A stretch of DNA of 64,000 nucleotides from Patiria pectinifera (Eukaryota; Echinodermata; Asteroidea; Valvatida; Asterinidae): the NCBI GenBank assembly GCA_029964075.1, contig CM057140.1, positions 11,736,643 through 11,800,642 on the forward strand. The letters run 5' to 3'. Positions 10,989-22,524 of the stretch are shown in pieces; position 1 is the first letter of the stretch, and the number at the start of each line of letters is the position of its first letter. The position numbers and the translations under genes were made by a program. The notes beneath the pieces are model-generated. The model searched no databases and had not been told where the DNA came from. It worked only from the letters and a program-made list of their open reading frames with translations.

Positions 10989-12725
10989 ATGGCAAGAGAA
11001 GTAATTATTAACCTGTTACTCATTACAACGGCAACTGTCACAACTTCTGTGAGAATCACTGCTCCGGTCACGGTGACTGCTCGGAGAGGGGAACCACTGC
11101 AGTTATCATGTGGCATCACACTTGAAGCTGGTGATGACATCAAGGAGGTGCGTTGGGTGCGAATGCAGGATTCGGGTTTAACAATCTATTGTTATTGTGT
11201 ATTGTTGGGAACACTACTGACAATCGTGGAACAATGCAATACGAAAGAGACATGTCTAACAATGCAATGTTAAAGCTTACAATCAGTAAAAGTCTACTTG
11301 TAGACGACGGGCTGTTTAGATGTGTTATTAGGAAAGCACATACTTCACACGCTGCACCAATAGCGGTGACAATTTACTACTTTCCAAATGCAACCTACCC
11401 GAAGTGTTTCGTGTCTTCGTACATGCCCGGACCATCCGCATTACCTTCCATTCTGTCGTGCTCGTCTGAGTTCGCCCGACCAAATGTTTCCCTTTCATGG
11501 ACAACTGTGGTCAATTCAACAGACCTGACCCTCAGAGGGACCACAGACGTTGCAGGCGATCAGGTCGGAAACAAGCTGCATTTAAGCCAATCCTGGACGT
11601 ACACCAGGTACGTTTGTCACATGACAAGCGAGGGCTTCCCTGGAATCGAAAGAAACTGCTCTGTCGATATCGGACCAACCACCATCTCCACCGATCCCTC
11701 ATCAGTATCGGCAACACATGACTCTACCACGGATTCTTCTTCGTCAACTCTCCGCATTACTGACTCAAGTCCAACAAAGTCAAACTCTTCCTCGTTTAGT
11801 ACACTTTTTATTGCAGTATCATCAGCTGCGGGTGGTGTGATCATCATTCTCCTTGTCATCATAATATGCCTTGTGTCGTCAAGGAGGAAGGCAAGAAAGT
11901 GTGAAGAGAGAGGGACACACCGTAGGCTGTCCACTCCCGCCATACAAGGTAGTGTCAGAGATGTAGGACCAACCGATCAGGCACTTCCGGCGCCCGAGGG
12001 CACCTACGCTGTGACAACGGTCAGCTCAGAGCAGCCTCCCTCTCAGAACATCTCCCTGCAAACTCTACCCAGTACCAATTCTTCACACCACTCCTACGAA
12101 ACCAGAATTGGATGTACTGTAGCACAGCTGCACCCACGGGAGCCAGACCAGAGACGGCAAAGCAATACCCCGGTGACCGGCCCCACGGTCGATCGACTGC
12201 GGCCCCAGTATACGGAGGATGGATATACACAGTACATCGTGGAGGGTAACAACGGGAACCAGACTACATCCAATACAGACTACACGCCACTCTCAGCCTA
12301 TGAAGAAGGTAATGACTGGTTCCTTTTCTCTTGTCTTAACAACAGTGCGTTTCGCTTGAAACTATTAGGTACATCAACCGAATGGCAGTAGTGCAATAAA
12401 GGCATCACAAATCAATGCAAGTCACGAGTAAGTTGATGTTACAGATGAAAAACAAAGTTTAGCGATTAAATGGACGCTGGAATTGAGCTAATGCATGAAT
12501 TGTCTTTCTTAAAAAGTCGGAGTCATCGTGGGTACATTTTGAAATATCTTCCGTCGTAATCATCTTCAAGTCAAGGGCACATTTTGAAACGTCTTCCGTC
12601 GCATTATTCTTAATGTTCTTTTTTTCTCTACATGAATCACGAAAGCTACAACAAATGGTTCTTGTTTATCTTTCACAGTCGGCAATGCAGCACCGTGTGA
12701 CTATGAACATCCCAACGGACCGTGA
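10989..12725 (+). pseudogene. Receptor R2: frameshifted two-Ig receptor, clade a, tail A
   Basis: Exon 1 would be 10989-12308 and exon 2 12679-12725. The first 66 codons (signal peptide, first half of Ig domain 1) match R1. At about 11188 some 37 bases are missing relative to R1; they encode the segment with the extra cysteines. The frame shifts and stops at 11271-11273. The rest (second half of Ig 1, Ig 2, stalk, helix, tail A) stays open in the other frame for over 380 codons, with donor and terminal exon intact. The last residue would be P, not Q. Either the loss is recent or it is an assembly error or allele. Gene conversion from neighbours could have kept the downstream frame clean. Confidence 0.75.
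12395..12400 (+). terminator. Poly(A) signal inside the R2 intron
   Basis: AATAAA lies just after the stop (12389-12391) that the unspliced exon 1 would meet. The position is conserved in R7, R8, R9 and R11. Confidence 0.5.
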
Positions 12726-12831
12726 GTTCTACATTTACCGGACCTTCCTGACCCGAGAAAGTTCTGACACAAAAGAAAGCTCCCCACTGAAAAGACGATG
12801 TCAGTGCCTCATCAGTCCGAACTTCACATTT

Positions 12832-12837
12832 AATAAA
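12832..12837 (+). terminator. Candidate poly(A) signal after R2 exon 2
   Basis: AATAAA 107 bases beyond the terminal-exon stop. A similar signal follows R4 exon 2 (20590-20595). Confidence 0.45.
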
Positions 12838-12933
12838 AAAAATGCCTGTAAAAAGTGGAGTGTCCTGATATCGGCTTGCGTTCTTTTCGTATTCTTTTAC
12901 TGTTTGGTTTTTATTCACTTCTTGGAGCGACAT

Positions 12934-13280
12934 AAGGGCTGATCCAGAACACTATTTTGGGGATGGGGGCAAAAAAACACACAATTTGGTCCCCCCCCCA
13001 AAAAAAAATTGGGTCAAAAAAATGACGGCGTGGGGTAAGGGGAGCGCTGAAGGGCCCCCCAATAAACTTCGCATTCTAGATGCTCTGTAGTGCGATCTGG
13101 GGCAACTTCTGACCACTTTAACCAATTGTTTTGAGAAAAGATGGTGTACGCAGTGCCTGCCTGAATTCCGACATCACTAAAAATGAAATACAATTGGGTT
13201 CGTTTTGTGTTAATTTTTTTTTGGGGGGGGAGGGGGAATGACCTCCGTTGCCCCCCCCCCCCCCCGGATTCGCCCTAATT
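12934..13280. mobile_element. Non-autonomous element, copy 2
   Basis: Same element as 9107-9444 in the equivalent position of the next unit. The right flank keeps GGAGTGACAC (13281-13290); the left flank has mutated to GGAGCGACAT (12924-12933). Confidence 0.6.
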
Positions 13281-13741
13281 GGAGTGACACGCCAGTTTTG
13301 TGACAGTGTTATGGTACACTTTTACCTTTCTCCTTGGCAGCCCTTAACCGTCTTTTTTGGTCCTGTTTGCTTGCTTGTTGTTGTCTCTTTAGTCATATCC
13401 TCTAGTTGTTTTCTTTAGTATTGTTTTTTTATCTGATTGTATTTGCTTTGTATTTTTCATATGTAAATTTGTCTGAATAAAGTATCATCATTATTTTAAT
13501 TGACCATTTACATGCTCTATTCTATAAGAAACTAATGACACTGAAATACAGTGAGGCCACCACTATACACTGTACCACGTGATGTACATAGAATGTGTTC
13601 TAAGATCCTCTGTTCATTAGGTTAATGAGTTGGGCTATGATGATGTTTAAAAACACTGTGATTTCGACAAACCACATTCGTGTCAATAGTTTCAGAATGT
13701 AAGGGGGCCTATACCGAAAGTGTGATGGTAAAAATGCTTTT

Positions 13742-13893
13742 GATCTGGACTGGTTGTCTGATGGATTTACCACATGATTGCCTTGACTGGTCCAATTTAT
13801 AGGTTTCGCTGTATATAGCTGTATAAAACAAGATAAGTGTTTATATATAGATCATATTTGGAGGTTTAAACAAAACAGTAGTAATTTGTACGG
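13742..13893. repeat. Recurrent intergenic module, copy 2
   Basis: Close match to 9900-10045. It has TGTATAAAACAAGATAAGTG, where AGATAAG is a GATA-type site. Confidence 0.65.
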
Positions 13894-14650
13894 TGAGTAG
13901 ACATACTTGTAAAAACAAATCAATCTATTTTCCAAACAATAAAGACGAATGAGCGCGTCGTCAACCTCTCAATTTTCTATGACCTGCCAATCAGTTAAGC
14001 CGAAATGTACTGACGTTTTTTTTAAGGCGATTGATTGAGTCATCAAGTGCAGTAACTGTCATAGACACTCGGTGATGTGGAATATTTACTGGCATCATGT
14101 GTTGTTGATCAAATGATTTCGCGCCCTTGATGTTTCAATGACTGCGACATCGAAACGTAAATTTTGATTTTAGTCTTGTATTTAACAAATTATCCAAGGA
14201 GTTAAAAGGGAAAGAAATAAAACACAGCATCCAAGCCACTGTTGAATTCTTGTTTTTTTTTTTTTTTTTCCCTGTAACTAAGTGGACGTATAACGCCTGC
14301 TGTATACATACAGTCAATTATAAGCACTCGTGCTTCTAACACGAACAGCACCATCGTGTGGGAGGTGTTCAACCCTTAACACCTCCCCAAAAGCACCACC
14401 CCCCCCCCCCGCCCCCGTTCGTCCAAACAACTTTACGCCATTGAACACAACAAAACACTTTTTTATATCGGGAATTCCTGCATAATGCGCAAGAAACCCC
14501 TTGAACATATACATGTATCGTAATGCGACTAGTCTGGCCATATCTTATTGTTAATCACATTTCTAACCCTTACCGAAGTGTGTGCATGAAAAGTCTCAGT
14601 TTTTATTGGAGGTGAAATATAATACAACCATGGAACAAGGAAGTGAACTT

Positions 14651-14658
14651 TATAAAAA
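14651..14658 (+). promoter_or_regulatory. R3 core promoter TATA box
   Basis: TATAAAAA preceded by GGAAGTGAACTT, 128 bases before the R3 start codon. It matches the R1 and R2 promoters in sequence and spacing. Confidence 0.65.
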
Positions 14659-14677
14659 CACGTTCACGTTACTGGTA

Positions 14678-14719
14678 ATGGGAAAAGAGCAAGCAGTCAT
14701 TTGTGTTGTGTGCATGTAG
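14678..14719 (+). CDS. Short upstream ORF in the R3 leader
   Basis: Encodes the same MGKEQAVICVVCM peptide as the R2 leader ORF, at the same distance from the TATA box. Coding status is unproven. Confidence 0.4.
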   Translation: MGKEQAVICVVCM

Positions 14720-14778
14720 TCGACAGTGAAGTACGTTAAACGAACATATTCTCGTTCCGTGTCCTGGAAGAGGTTAAG

Positions 14779-16766
14779 ATGGCCCGAGAAGTAATTGTCT
14801 ACCTGTTGCTAATAACGACAGCAACTGTCACAACTTCTATACGAGTTACTGCTCCAGGCACTGTGACCGTTCGGAGAGGGGAACCCTTGCAGTTGTCATG
14901 TGCCATCACACTTGAAGCTGGTGATGTTATCAAGAAGGTGCGATGGGAGCGAGGGAAGGGGTCTCATTTTAAAATCTGCGGTGAAATTGACGTTTCAGAC
15001 AACTGTGGCTTCGAAAACGTGTTGTGTAATGTTGGGAACACTACCGACAATCGTGGAACAATGCGATACGAAAGAGGTATGTCTAACAATGCAATGTTAA
15101 ACCTTACAATCAGTAGAAGTCAACTTGAAGACGACGCTGTGTTCCGATGTGTTATATTCCCTGAAGAAAACGGTTCACATGCTGCAAGTTTAGTGGTGAC
15201 CATTAACTTCTTTCCAAATACAACCTATCCAAAGTGTTTCGTGTCCTCATACAGCCACGGACCATCCGCATTACCTTCCATTCTGTCATGCTCGTCTGAG
15301 TTCGCCCGACCAAACGTTTCCTTTCTATGGACAACTTCGGTCAATTCAACGATCTTAACCCTCGGAGGGATCACAAACATTGCAGGCAATCAAGTCGAAA
15401 ACAAACTGCATTTAAATCAATCTTGGACCTACACTAGGTACGTTTGTCACATGACAAGCGAGGCCTTCCCTGGAATCGAAAGAAACTGCTCTGTCGATAT
15501 CGGACCAACCACCATCTCCACCGATCCCTCATCAGTATCGGCAACACATGACTTGTACAACACAGATTCTTCTACGCCGACTCTCCACTTTACTGATTCA
15601 AGTCCCACTAATTCAAACCCTTCCCAATTTAGCACAGTAATAACTGCAGTATCGTCAGCTGTGGGCGGTGTGATCATCATTCTCCTTGTCATCATAATAT
15701 GCCTCGTGTCGTCGAGGAGGAAGACAAGAAGCTGGGAGAACAGAGACGCAACCCTCCAGCTATCCACTCCCACCAGACCAAGTGATGAGATTAGCAGGCA
15801 GGCAGCTCACATCTACGACAATCACAACTACTATAACCAACCTACGAGCCACAGAGCTAGCGGGCATAGAGTCAAAGACGCGGGGCCAACCGATCGAGCA
15901 CCCCTACCACCGCCCGAGCCCGAAGGCGCCTACGCTGTGACAACGGTCGTCTCAGAGCAGCCTCCGCCGCCACCGGTGTATGCAGTACTGGATCCTGAAG
16001 CGTCACGAGATGACGATACAGGTGTATCGGGCGTCTACTCGTATGCCACTGTGCAGAAGATGACAACACCTTCTCATGACGGCAAAATGAAACAAAATGG
16101 TGAGTATACTTAATATTATATACAGTTGTATTTGTAGGTAAGCCAACTCACTAAGTCCAGTTATAATTGTGGTATATACCTATGGGTCTTAACTGTTCAA
16201 GCTTTTGAGGAATGGCAAAAAGGAATTTCGTGGGCAACTCATATTTGCAGTAAATACATTTAAAAAAAAAAACGGACCCATTCTGTAATTTATCAAGATG
16301 GCCAGTTTCTCAACCAAAAACTGAAGAATGAAAGTTGGTGCGAATTGCACAGATAGCGGACGGCGGACGAAACGCGCAGGAAACGAAAGGAACCCTCGGG
16401 AAGATCAGATTATATCCCAAGAGTGTATGGCAAGCTAAAGGCCTTTGAAAACTACACGGAACTCAAATTTTCCTATCGTTTTCTTCTTGTGCACTGCCTG
16501 GAACAAGCTGCTTGCAAATAGCCGTTGTTCACAAGGCCCAATTTTCCCATCTTTCGTTTTCAGTTCAGAAAGCGGCTGACCTGCACAATCGGAGTACCGT
16601 GGGAGACTACTCCGAATTAGTGGGGCAGCTCCAAGCCGGTGGCCCGCTTGGGCAACGTCTGGGCGATGGAAACACCAACGGGGGTTACAACGACGATAAC
16701 TGCACTACAGTATTCGTCGACAATATACTGTATGTTGCTTCATTGGATGATGCACTACAACTTTAG
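14779..16766 (+). CDS. Receptor R3: two-Ig transmembrane receptor, clade a, tail B
   Basis: Exon 1 14779-16099, exon 2 16564-16766, 507 aa; donor TG|GTGAGT, acceptor TTTTCAG, phase 1. The signal peptide is residues 1-20. Ig domain 1: C41, W56, C124, extra C76/C83, and an unpaired C67. Ig domain 2: C153, C171, W184, C223, C237. Helix at about 286-310. The ectodomain is close to R1 and R2, but the tail is different: proline-rich with PPPPPVYAVLDP, YSYATV and, from exon 2, GDYSELV and VDNILYVAS. Such YxxL/V motifs could bind SH2 proteins, and the proline runs SH3 domains. The 68-codon terminal exon is homologous at its end to that of R5. It is the only clade-a member with tail B. Confidence 0.85.
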
Positions 16767-16897
16767 GCCCGATCTAAAGTGACGTCATTTCAACAAAGGT
16801 CAAAGTTCATGCAATATTGCCGGTAATATAAATAGCTCGGCTGCTGGATACGACGTGCGCTTTTTAAATTTCATGCATTTTGTTCATTTCAAAAAAA

Positions 16898-16903
16898 ATA
16901 AAA
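16898..16903 (+). terminator. Candidate poly(A) signal of R3
   Basis: AATAAA about 130 bases after the R3 stop codon, the first such hexamer on this strand. Confidence 0.5.
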
Positions 16904-17689
16904 CCATTCCAATCTAAAAAAAACAGTGTTGAAAACCTAACCCGTTAAAGTTTCATGTACAACCTTTTTAATTCCGTCGATATTAATATAGGTTTACAAG
17001 GAGTAGAAACATTTATTTCAATGTTGCCATTTGCACACTATAAAATGTTACAATGTGGTGAAAACTTATTATACAGAGCAAAATGCAATGAATTATGTAA
17101 TGGTGTATAATGATGTACATTGATCAATACTAAAACACATTTACGACAACATTTAGGTATAAGGTGAAGCGTCATGCTTTTGTACGTTATATAACTCTTT
17201 ATTTCCAATCGACTGATCGCTGGAAATCACCTACATATCTTGATTTCTTCTAAATGACAGCAAGCCGGACGGGGTGTTTAATATACGAAAAATAAGCGTT
17301 TTGATAATAACTTTTGAGATAAAACATACCTCGATACATGAAATGTGAATTCAAGCTTGGAATCTTGACACATGCTCGTCCAACCAAAATACATGTAATG
17401 TGGTTACATTACATGTATACATGTAATGAATAGGAGGGTATGCATGTAGGGAAGGGGTCAAATAATGCAAATTGCTTGGAGTAAAAACATTGCTTCTGAT
17501 GTAAAATTGGTCTTCGAAGTTCAGCCGTTTATCTCGTTCGACTCCGGAACCACAGACTGTATCATAGATTGTATATGCGGAACGAAATCTCATGTGCACT
17601 TTATTTTAAGTCCATGTATTGTAAACAAGACAATTTTGTTATTCAGACTCAATTGTAAGCAAAAGAAACTGTGAGGAAAATTTGAAAGT

Positions 17690-17990
17690 TTTAGGAACGT
17701 TCTTAACTTGTTGGCCAATGGATTTATGATTATTTCAAAACAAATAATTTTCAATTAAACTGTGTATAGATGTATAAACCAAGATGCATGTTTGCATATA
17801 GATATATCTTGGAGGCTTAAACATAATGATAGTAATTGTGTATGGGTGCTCTCTTGTGTAAAAAAATATCACTATTATTTACTCCAACTATAATGATGAA
17901 AGTAAATTAATGACAGTGTCGATTTGCATTTTTACCGCTGAGGCCGTATTAATATACACGCAGTCCTCACACCACTTTACTTGTATAGGC
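17690..17990. repeat. Recurrent intergenic module, copy 3
   Basis: Contains TGTATAAACCAAGATG (near 17770) and the second block GATTTGCATTTTTACCGCTG (near 17920), in the same order as in later copies. Confidence 0.55.
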
Positions 17991-18407
17991 CTATTGTATG
18001 ATATTTGTTTTTATTCTGTGTGCTCCGAAAAAAATACTTCCGTCATTTACCGAATTTTATCTTCAATGCGGGCATTCGTCAAGATCTTGACCAAATGTCA
18101 TTATCAGGACACTACACATGTTAATGATGAATCTTAGTATTACTCAGATTATTGATAATGAAAGAAATTGCTTCAAAGTGTGACGCTAATTTCGATCAAT
18201 TTGATTACATTACTGCCTTTCATTTTTATACAATAAGGTGTTGACTGAACGAGGTCATGGGCAACCCACAACATTTCTCCCTTAGGCCAATTTTCTCACA
18301 TGAAAGTATGCATTATTGTGTTTATTCAAAAGCATTCCCTGTACGGTAGGCGTTGTATGACTGTATTTTGATCGTGCTGAGTCAATTGCGTGCGAATAAG
18401 GAAGAAT

Positions 18408-18415
18408 GAGGAAGT
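18408..18415 (+). promoter_or_regulatory. GAGGAAGT box upstream of R4
   Basis: GAGGAAGT, an ETS/PU.1-type core, lies in a block TGCGTGCGAATAAG...GAGGAAGTTGTG shared with R5. It is about 390 bases before the R4 start codon. Binding is inferred only. Confidence 0.4.
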
Positions 18416-18796
18416 TGTGTTATTTATTTAGTATAACGTCTTTTGAGAACAAAAATAGCCTGATTTGTGTTTCAGTGTGAATTAGTTTCGTTCACAGCCA
18501 CCTTGTGAAAAAGATATTAAAACAAAATCCTCTCGACGGCACACACACCAGTTGAGCTTTTATTTAAGCAACAGTCTAATGAAAATTTGCCAGTATATAT
18601 ATATATATATATCGTGATCGTGCATCATGAATGTTTGCCTGTGTGAAGACTTTGTGCAGTGTTGGTCGGTAAGGTTGATGTTTAACACGGAGGGAATTAA
18701 GATGTTTTTTTCCCCCTGAATGCAGTTGTGACCTAATGACGGTAGAAGTGTTTTCATGCTGACATTTATCTGATGTGGCCATGGATAATTGGAAAT

Positions 18797-20482
18797 ATGG
18801 CTTCCAAATTAAAGCTTATATTGGTATTTGCCCTGCTTGTAAACTTCACAGGATCGTTACAGATTACGAATCAACCATTGGTGTCAGTACGCAGAGGTGA
18901 GGAGTTGTACTTGGCGTGTGACATTAAACTCGAAGTTAATGTTTCTTTATCGTTGGTTGGATGGTTCCGAGCTATTGAGGCAGAACCGTATGGTGCGATT
19001 GATGTTTCAAATGGTTGCGGTTTACAGGAATTTCCATGTCTTGAACTTAACACTGCAGATAGTCGTGGTGTTGTCCACTATGCGAAAAAAGAGAACAGTG
19101 ATGCAAGATTGGCATTGACAATTCATAGCACCACACTACATGAGAACACGCGCTTTTGGTGTGTGTTTCTGGAAGGAAGAATTCAAAATTCCGCAAGTGT
19201 AATGGTGACAGTCTACTACCTGCCACAAATGGGATATCCAACGTGTACTTTGTCGTTGCACTCCGCCGACAACTCAAGTGCTGCGCTGAATTGCTCCTCC
19301 GAGAAAGCCCAACCAGTGGTTTCTCTGGAGTGGACAACCCTGGTTGATTCGTCCAGAGTATCACTCTCAAGCGATACAGTCATCGTCGGGGATCAAGTCC
19401 AAAACACTTTCCATGTAAACACTTCCTACAGTAATTCGGTATTCACCTGTTACATGAGGAGTGAGGCCTATCCTGGCATCAGCAGAAACTGCTCTCTTGG
19501 ACAAAATAGTTTCATTCCGACCACCATTTTAACATCTCAAAAAATCAAGACATCCCAAGCATCAGCAGTTACAATTTCACAGGAACACGGTATCACATCT
19601 GAAGATCAGTCCGATCAAGATACGACCTTGCTGACCGCGACCGTCGATACCCTTGGCCCTATCCCAGTCAAGGCATCCGTGTTTACAGCAGTATCAGCAA
19701 CTTGTGTCTCCGTTATTATTGTCCTCCTCCTCCTCCTCGTTGCATATCTGGCTGCATCCAGGAGAAAGCTGCAGAAACAATGTAATGATTTACGCCAGCA
19801 CCTTGCAACTGTCAATCCATCTAACACAAGGAGCTCAGATGGTCACGACCTCGGGGAACCTCAACGCATCTCACTGCACACTCTACCCAGCGGTACAAGG
19901 GACAGTACCAACTCCTCACACTCCTATGAAACCAGAATTGGATACACTGTAGCAGAGCTGCACCCACAGGATCCAGACCAGAGACAGCAAAGCAAACCCC
20001 TGGTGACCGGCCCCACGGGCGATCGACTGCGGCCCAAGTACACGGAGGATGGATATACACAGTACATCGTGAAGGGTAACAACGGGAACCAGACTACATC
20101 CAGTGCAGACTACACGCCACTCTCAGCTTATGAAGAAGGTAAAGACTGGTTTCCTTTTTGGGGTTCTCAAAACCAATTTGTTTTGTATAAAACTGCAATT
20201 AGGCATATGTATACCAGAAGTCCAGCAAAGGCTAAAGAGCAATGAATGCATCATAAATCAATTAGTCACCATAGTTAGTTGATGTTGCGGATCAACAAAC
20301 GTTTGTTTTGCCTTTAAATTGACACTGGGATTGAGCTAATTTACTCAAAATGTCTGCGTCATCGTGGATACTATATTAAACATCTTCTGTCGTATTCTTC
20401 TCAATGGTCAACGATGCTCTTTTTCTCTTGCACAGTTGGTCACGCAGCACCGTGTGACTATGAACATCCCAACGGACAGTAA
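18797..20482 (+). CDS. Receptor R4: two-Ig transmembrane receptor, clade b, tail A
   Basis: Exon 1 18797-20138, exon 2 20436-20482, 462 aa. ATG 18797 begins a typical signal peptide (MASKLKLILVFALLVNF) and aligns with R5; an in-frame ATG at 18773 would add 8 residues. Ig domain 1: C41, W56, extra C74/C81, C122 (TRFWC). Ig domain 2: C150, C166, W179, C218, C232. Helix at about 295-320 (VIIVLLLLLVAYLAASRRK) is of the clade-c type, unlike R5. Tail A carries SYETRIG, YTEDGYTQYIV, DYTPL and, across the splice, SAYEEV. The terminal exon reads VGHAAPCDYEHPNGQ and stops with TAA where paralogs have TGA. Confidence 0.85.
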
Positions 20483-20589
20483 ACTTGACCATACCTCTTC
20501 ATGCATGGTGCGAGTCATTCTGATATACATGTATGAACATTGAAACTCCCACTCACAAACGATGTCAGTCTCAACCAAACTTCACAGTT

Positions 20590-20595
20590 AATAAA
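20590..20595 (+). terminator. Candidate poly(A) signal of R4
   Basis: AATAAA 108 bases after the R4 terminal-exon stop, matching the position in R2. Confidence 0.5.
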
Positions 20596-20809
20596 AACGG
20601 AAATAATAGGCTGAGAACAATGGAGTGTCGTGGCCTGCATGATATCAGCTTGCGTTTTTTTTGTGTCATTTACCCTACTATAGTGTGGAACGAAATCTCA
20701 TGTGCACTTTCTTAAGGTATTGTAAATAAGACGATTTACTTATTCAGACTCAATTTAGAAAAAGAGACCGTTAGCAAAATGTGTGAAACTCTTAGGAACG
20801 TTCTTGACT

Positions 20810-20890
20810 GGTTGACTGATGGACTAATCACCACATGATGGTCTCGAATGTTCCGCACATGCAGTGTATAGAGGTATAAAACAAGACGAA
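20810..20890. repeat. Recurrent intergenic module, partial copy 4
   Basis: Contains GACTGGTTGACTGATGGAC and GGTATAAAACAAGACG, aligned with 17690-17790. Confidence 0.5.
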
Positions 20891-21414
20891 CGCAAGGCAA
20901 TTAAATGCGGTTTTATTCACTCCTTGACCCTTGGCATCACAGTTAAGACCATTTCACTTGTGACGTTGTCATACCAACCGACAGCCAATGCAAACATTTA
21001 AGCATCTTTTGTGTGTTATTTTGCCCACATTAAACAGTTTATGTCACCAATTTTACACCAGTCACATATCAAGAGGCATGCAGTACAGAAGAGGACAATT
21101 TGCTGAAACTTGACAACAATATCCAATTTTGTAAACAAATGTAACATGGCCTGTACCATTGCTGTTGCAATCCGGGAGGTTAACCATCACGATGCAGCAA
21201 CGTGCAAACCACAGTGAAGCCACCAGTATACTTACACTTGATATTATTTAAAGTACAATGTATTTTTTAAAGATAGTTTGGGGCTATGATTACGCTGTGA
21301 TTTCGAAAAATCGAAACTCTTGTAAAAAAAAAAAAGGTTAGCATATTAAAAAAATTCATGTAGCTGTTCAATAAATACAAAATACCGGGCATGCGATAAA
21401 ATGGTTTTTTTTTA

Positions 21415-21735
21415 CTTGTACTGGTTGTCTAATGGATTTATCACATGATTGTCTTGTATGTTCCGTGTTGGCAGTTTTCCAGTGAACATAATTTCCGCTG
21501 TATAAAGCTGTATAAGATACAGATCTTTTTAAAGCTTAAATATAAAAAAGTAATTTGTACGGTGGGTACTCGTAAAACAATAAATCAACATAGGCCTAAT
21601 TCGCTTCAACTAATGATGGAAGTAGCATATTGTAATATTAAAACTCCTATAGCTGAGTCCGTCAATGACGTTGGTGATTTGCATTGTTACCGCTGAGGGC
21701 GTACTAATGCAAGGTGTCCATACACCACTTTACTA
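21415..21735. repeat. Recurrent intergenic module, copy 5
   Basis: Contains ACTGGTTGTCTAATGGATTT, TGTATAAGATAC and then GACGTTGGTGATTTGCATTG with CGCTGAGGGCGT, the two-block order seen in clade-c units. Confidence 0.6.
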
Positions 21736-22165
21736 TTTTTATTTTACGCCCCCTCAAATTACTGTATATACTGTTATTTTATGACCTCTCTAAATGTTTT
21801 CGTTTGAAGTGCGCCCTCAAGGTGAGTGTAGGTCAAGATCCTGTCCGAATGTCATGAGTTAGCTGCACAGTATATAGCCGACATGTTTCTCGACGATTCT
21901 CTGTACACAGATTTATAGGTAAATAAAAACCCGCTTCAAATCTAACGTCAATCAGTTGGCATGCATTTCTGTCTTTGGAGTTCAGAGGTAAAAGGCGCGT
22001 GAACGAGGTCATGGGGAATCCCCCTTTTCCCCTCGATCATCCCTTCCTCGAATGATGCATCACTCGACAATTGCAATTCAATAGCTTTCACTGTGAGTTT
22101 AATAGGCGTTGCATGTATTTTGATCCTTTTGTAAAGAGTCAGCTGCGTGCGAATAAGTGCAGAAC

Positions 22166-22173
22166 GAGGAAGT
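22166..22173 (+). promoter_or_regulatory. GAGGAAGT box upstream of R5
   Basis: Same GAGGAAGTTGTG block as upstream of R4, about 355 bases before the R5 start codon. Confidence 0.4.
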
Positions 22174-22524
22174 TGTGATATTATAAATATTGTTTCATGA
22201 CGCGAATTTATGAACATCATATGCTTAGTTCAGTTTTCTGCACACAGTCACAGTATGAAAATGAAATTAAAAATTATCTTCGTCGCGTTGGCACAAACAG
22301 TTGGAAACAACTATTATTCAAGGAACGGTCCACTGAAGAGACTTGCATGATAATACGTGTAGATGCGCCACGAATTTTCTCCGTGTGACGTGAATACCTT
22401 GCGTGTGATGTGCACTAGTGTTGGTCGACATGGTTGATGTTTAACACGGAGGGATTCTTTTTTGCGTGCAGTTCAGTCTGACTGGGGGTCGATTTGGACT
22501 GTTTACATCTTGACATTTGGAAAG

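Larger units (their letters stand above)
12726..14650. other. Intergenic region R2-R3
   Basis: No gene seen. It aligns almost end to end with the R1-R2 interval: 3' flank, inserted element, recurrent module, then the clade-a upstream region. Possible poly(A) signals lie at 12832-12837 and 13476-13481. Confidence 0.7.
16767..18407. other. Intergenic region R3-R4
   Basis: No gene seen. Just after the R3 stop, GTGACGTCATTTCAACAAAG is reminiscent of the 3' end of the R5 terminal exon. Part of it (about 17580-17880) aligns with 20680-20900. The recurrent module lies at 17690-17990. Confidence 0.6.
20483..22165. other. Intergenic region R4-R5
   Basis: No gene seen. A candidate poly(A) signal lies at 20590-20595. 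Two partial copies of the recurrent module (20810-20890 and 21415-21735) suggest a nested duplication. Confidence 0.6.

Noticed and set aside
22462..22524. Upstream start (TTG at 22462) for R5
   Set aside because: Non-ATG; the ATG at 22525 aligns with R4 and starts a clean signal peptide.
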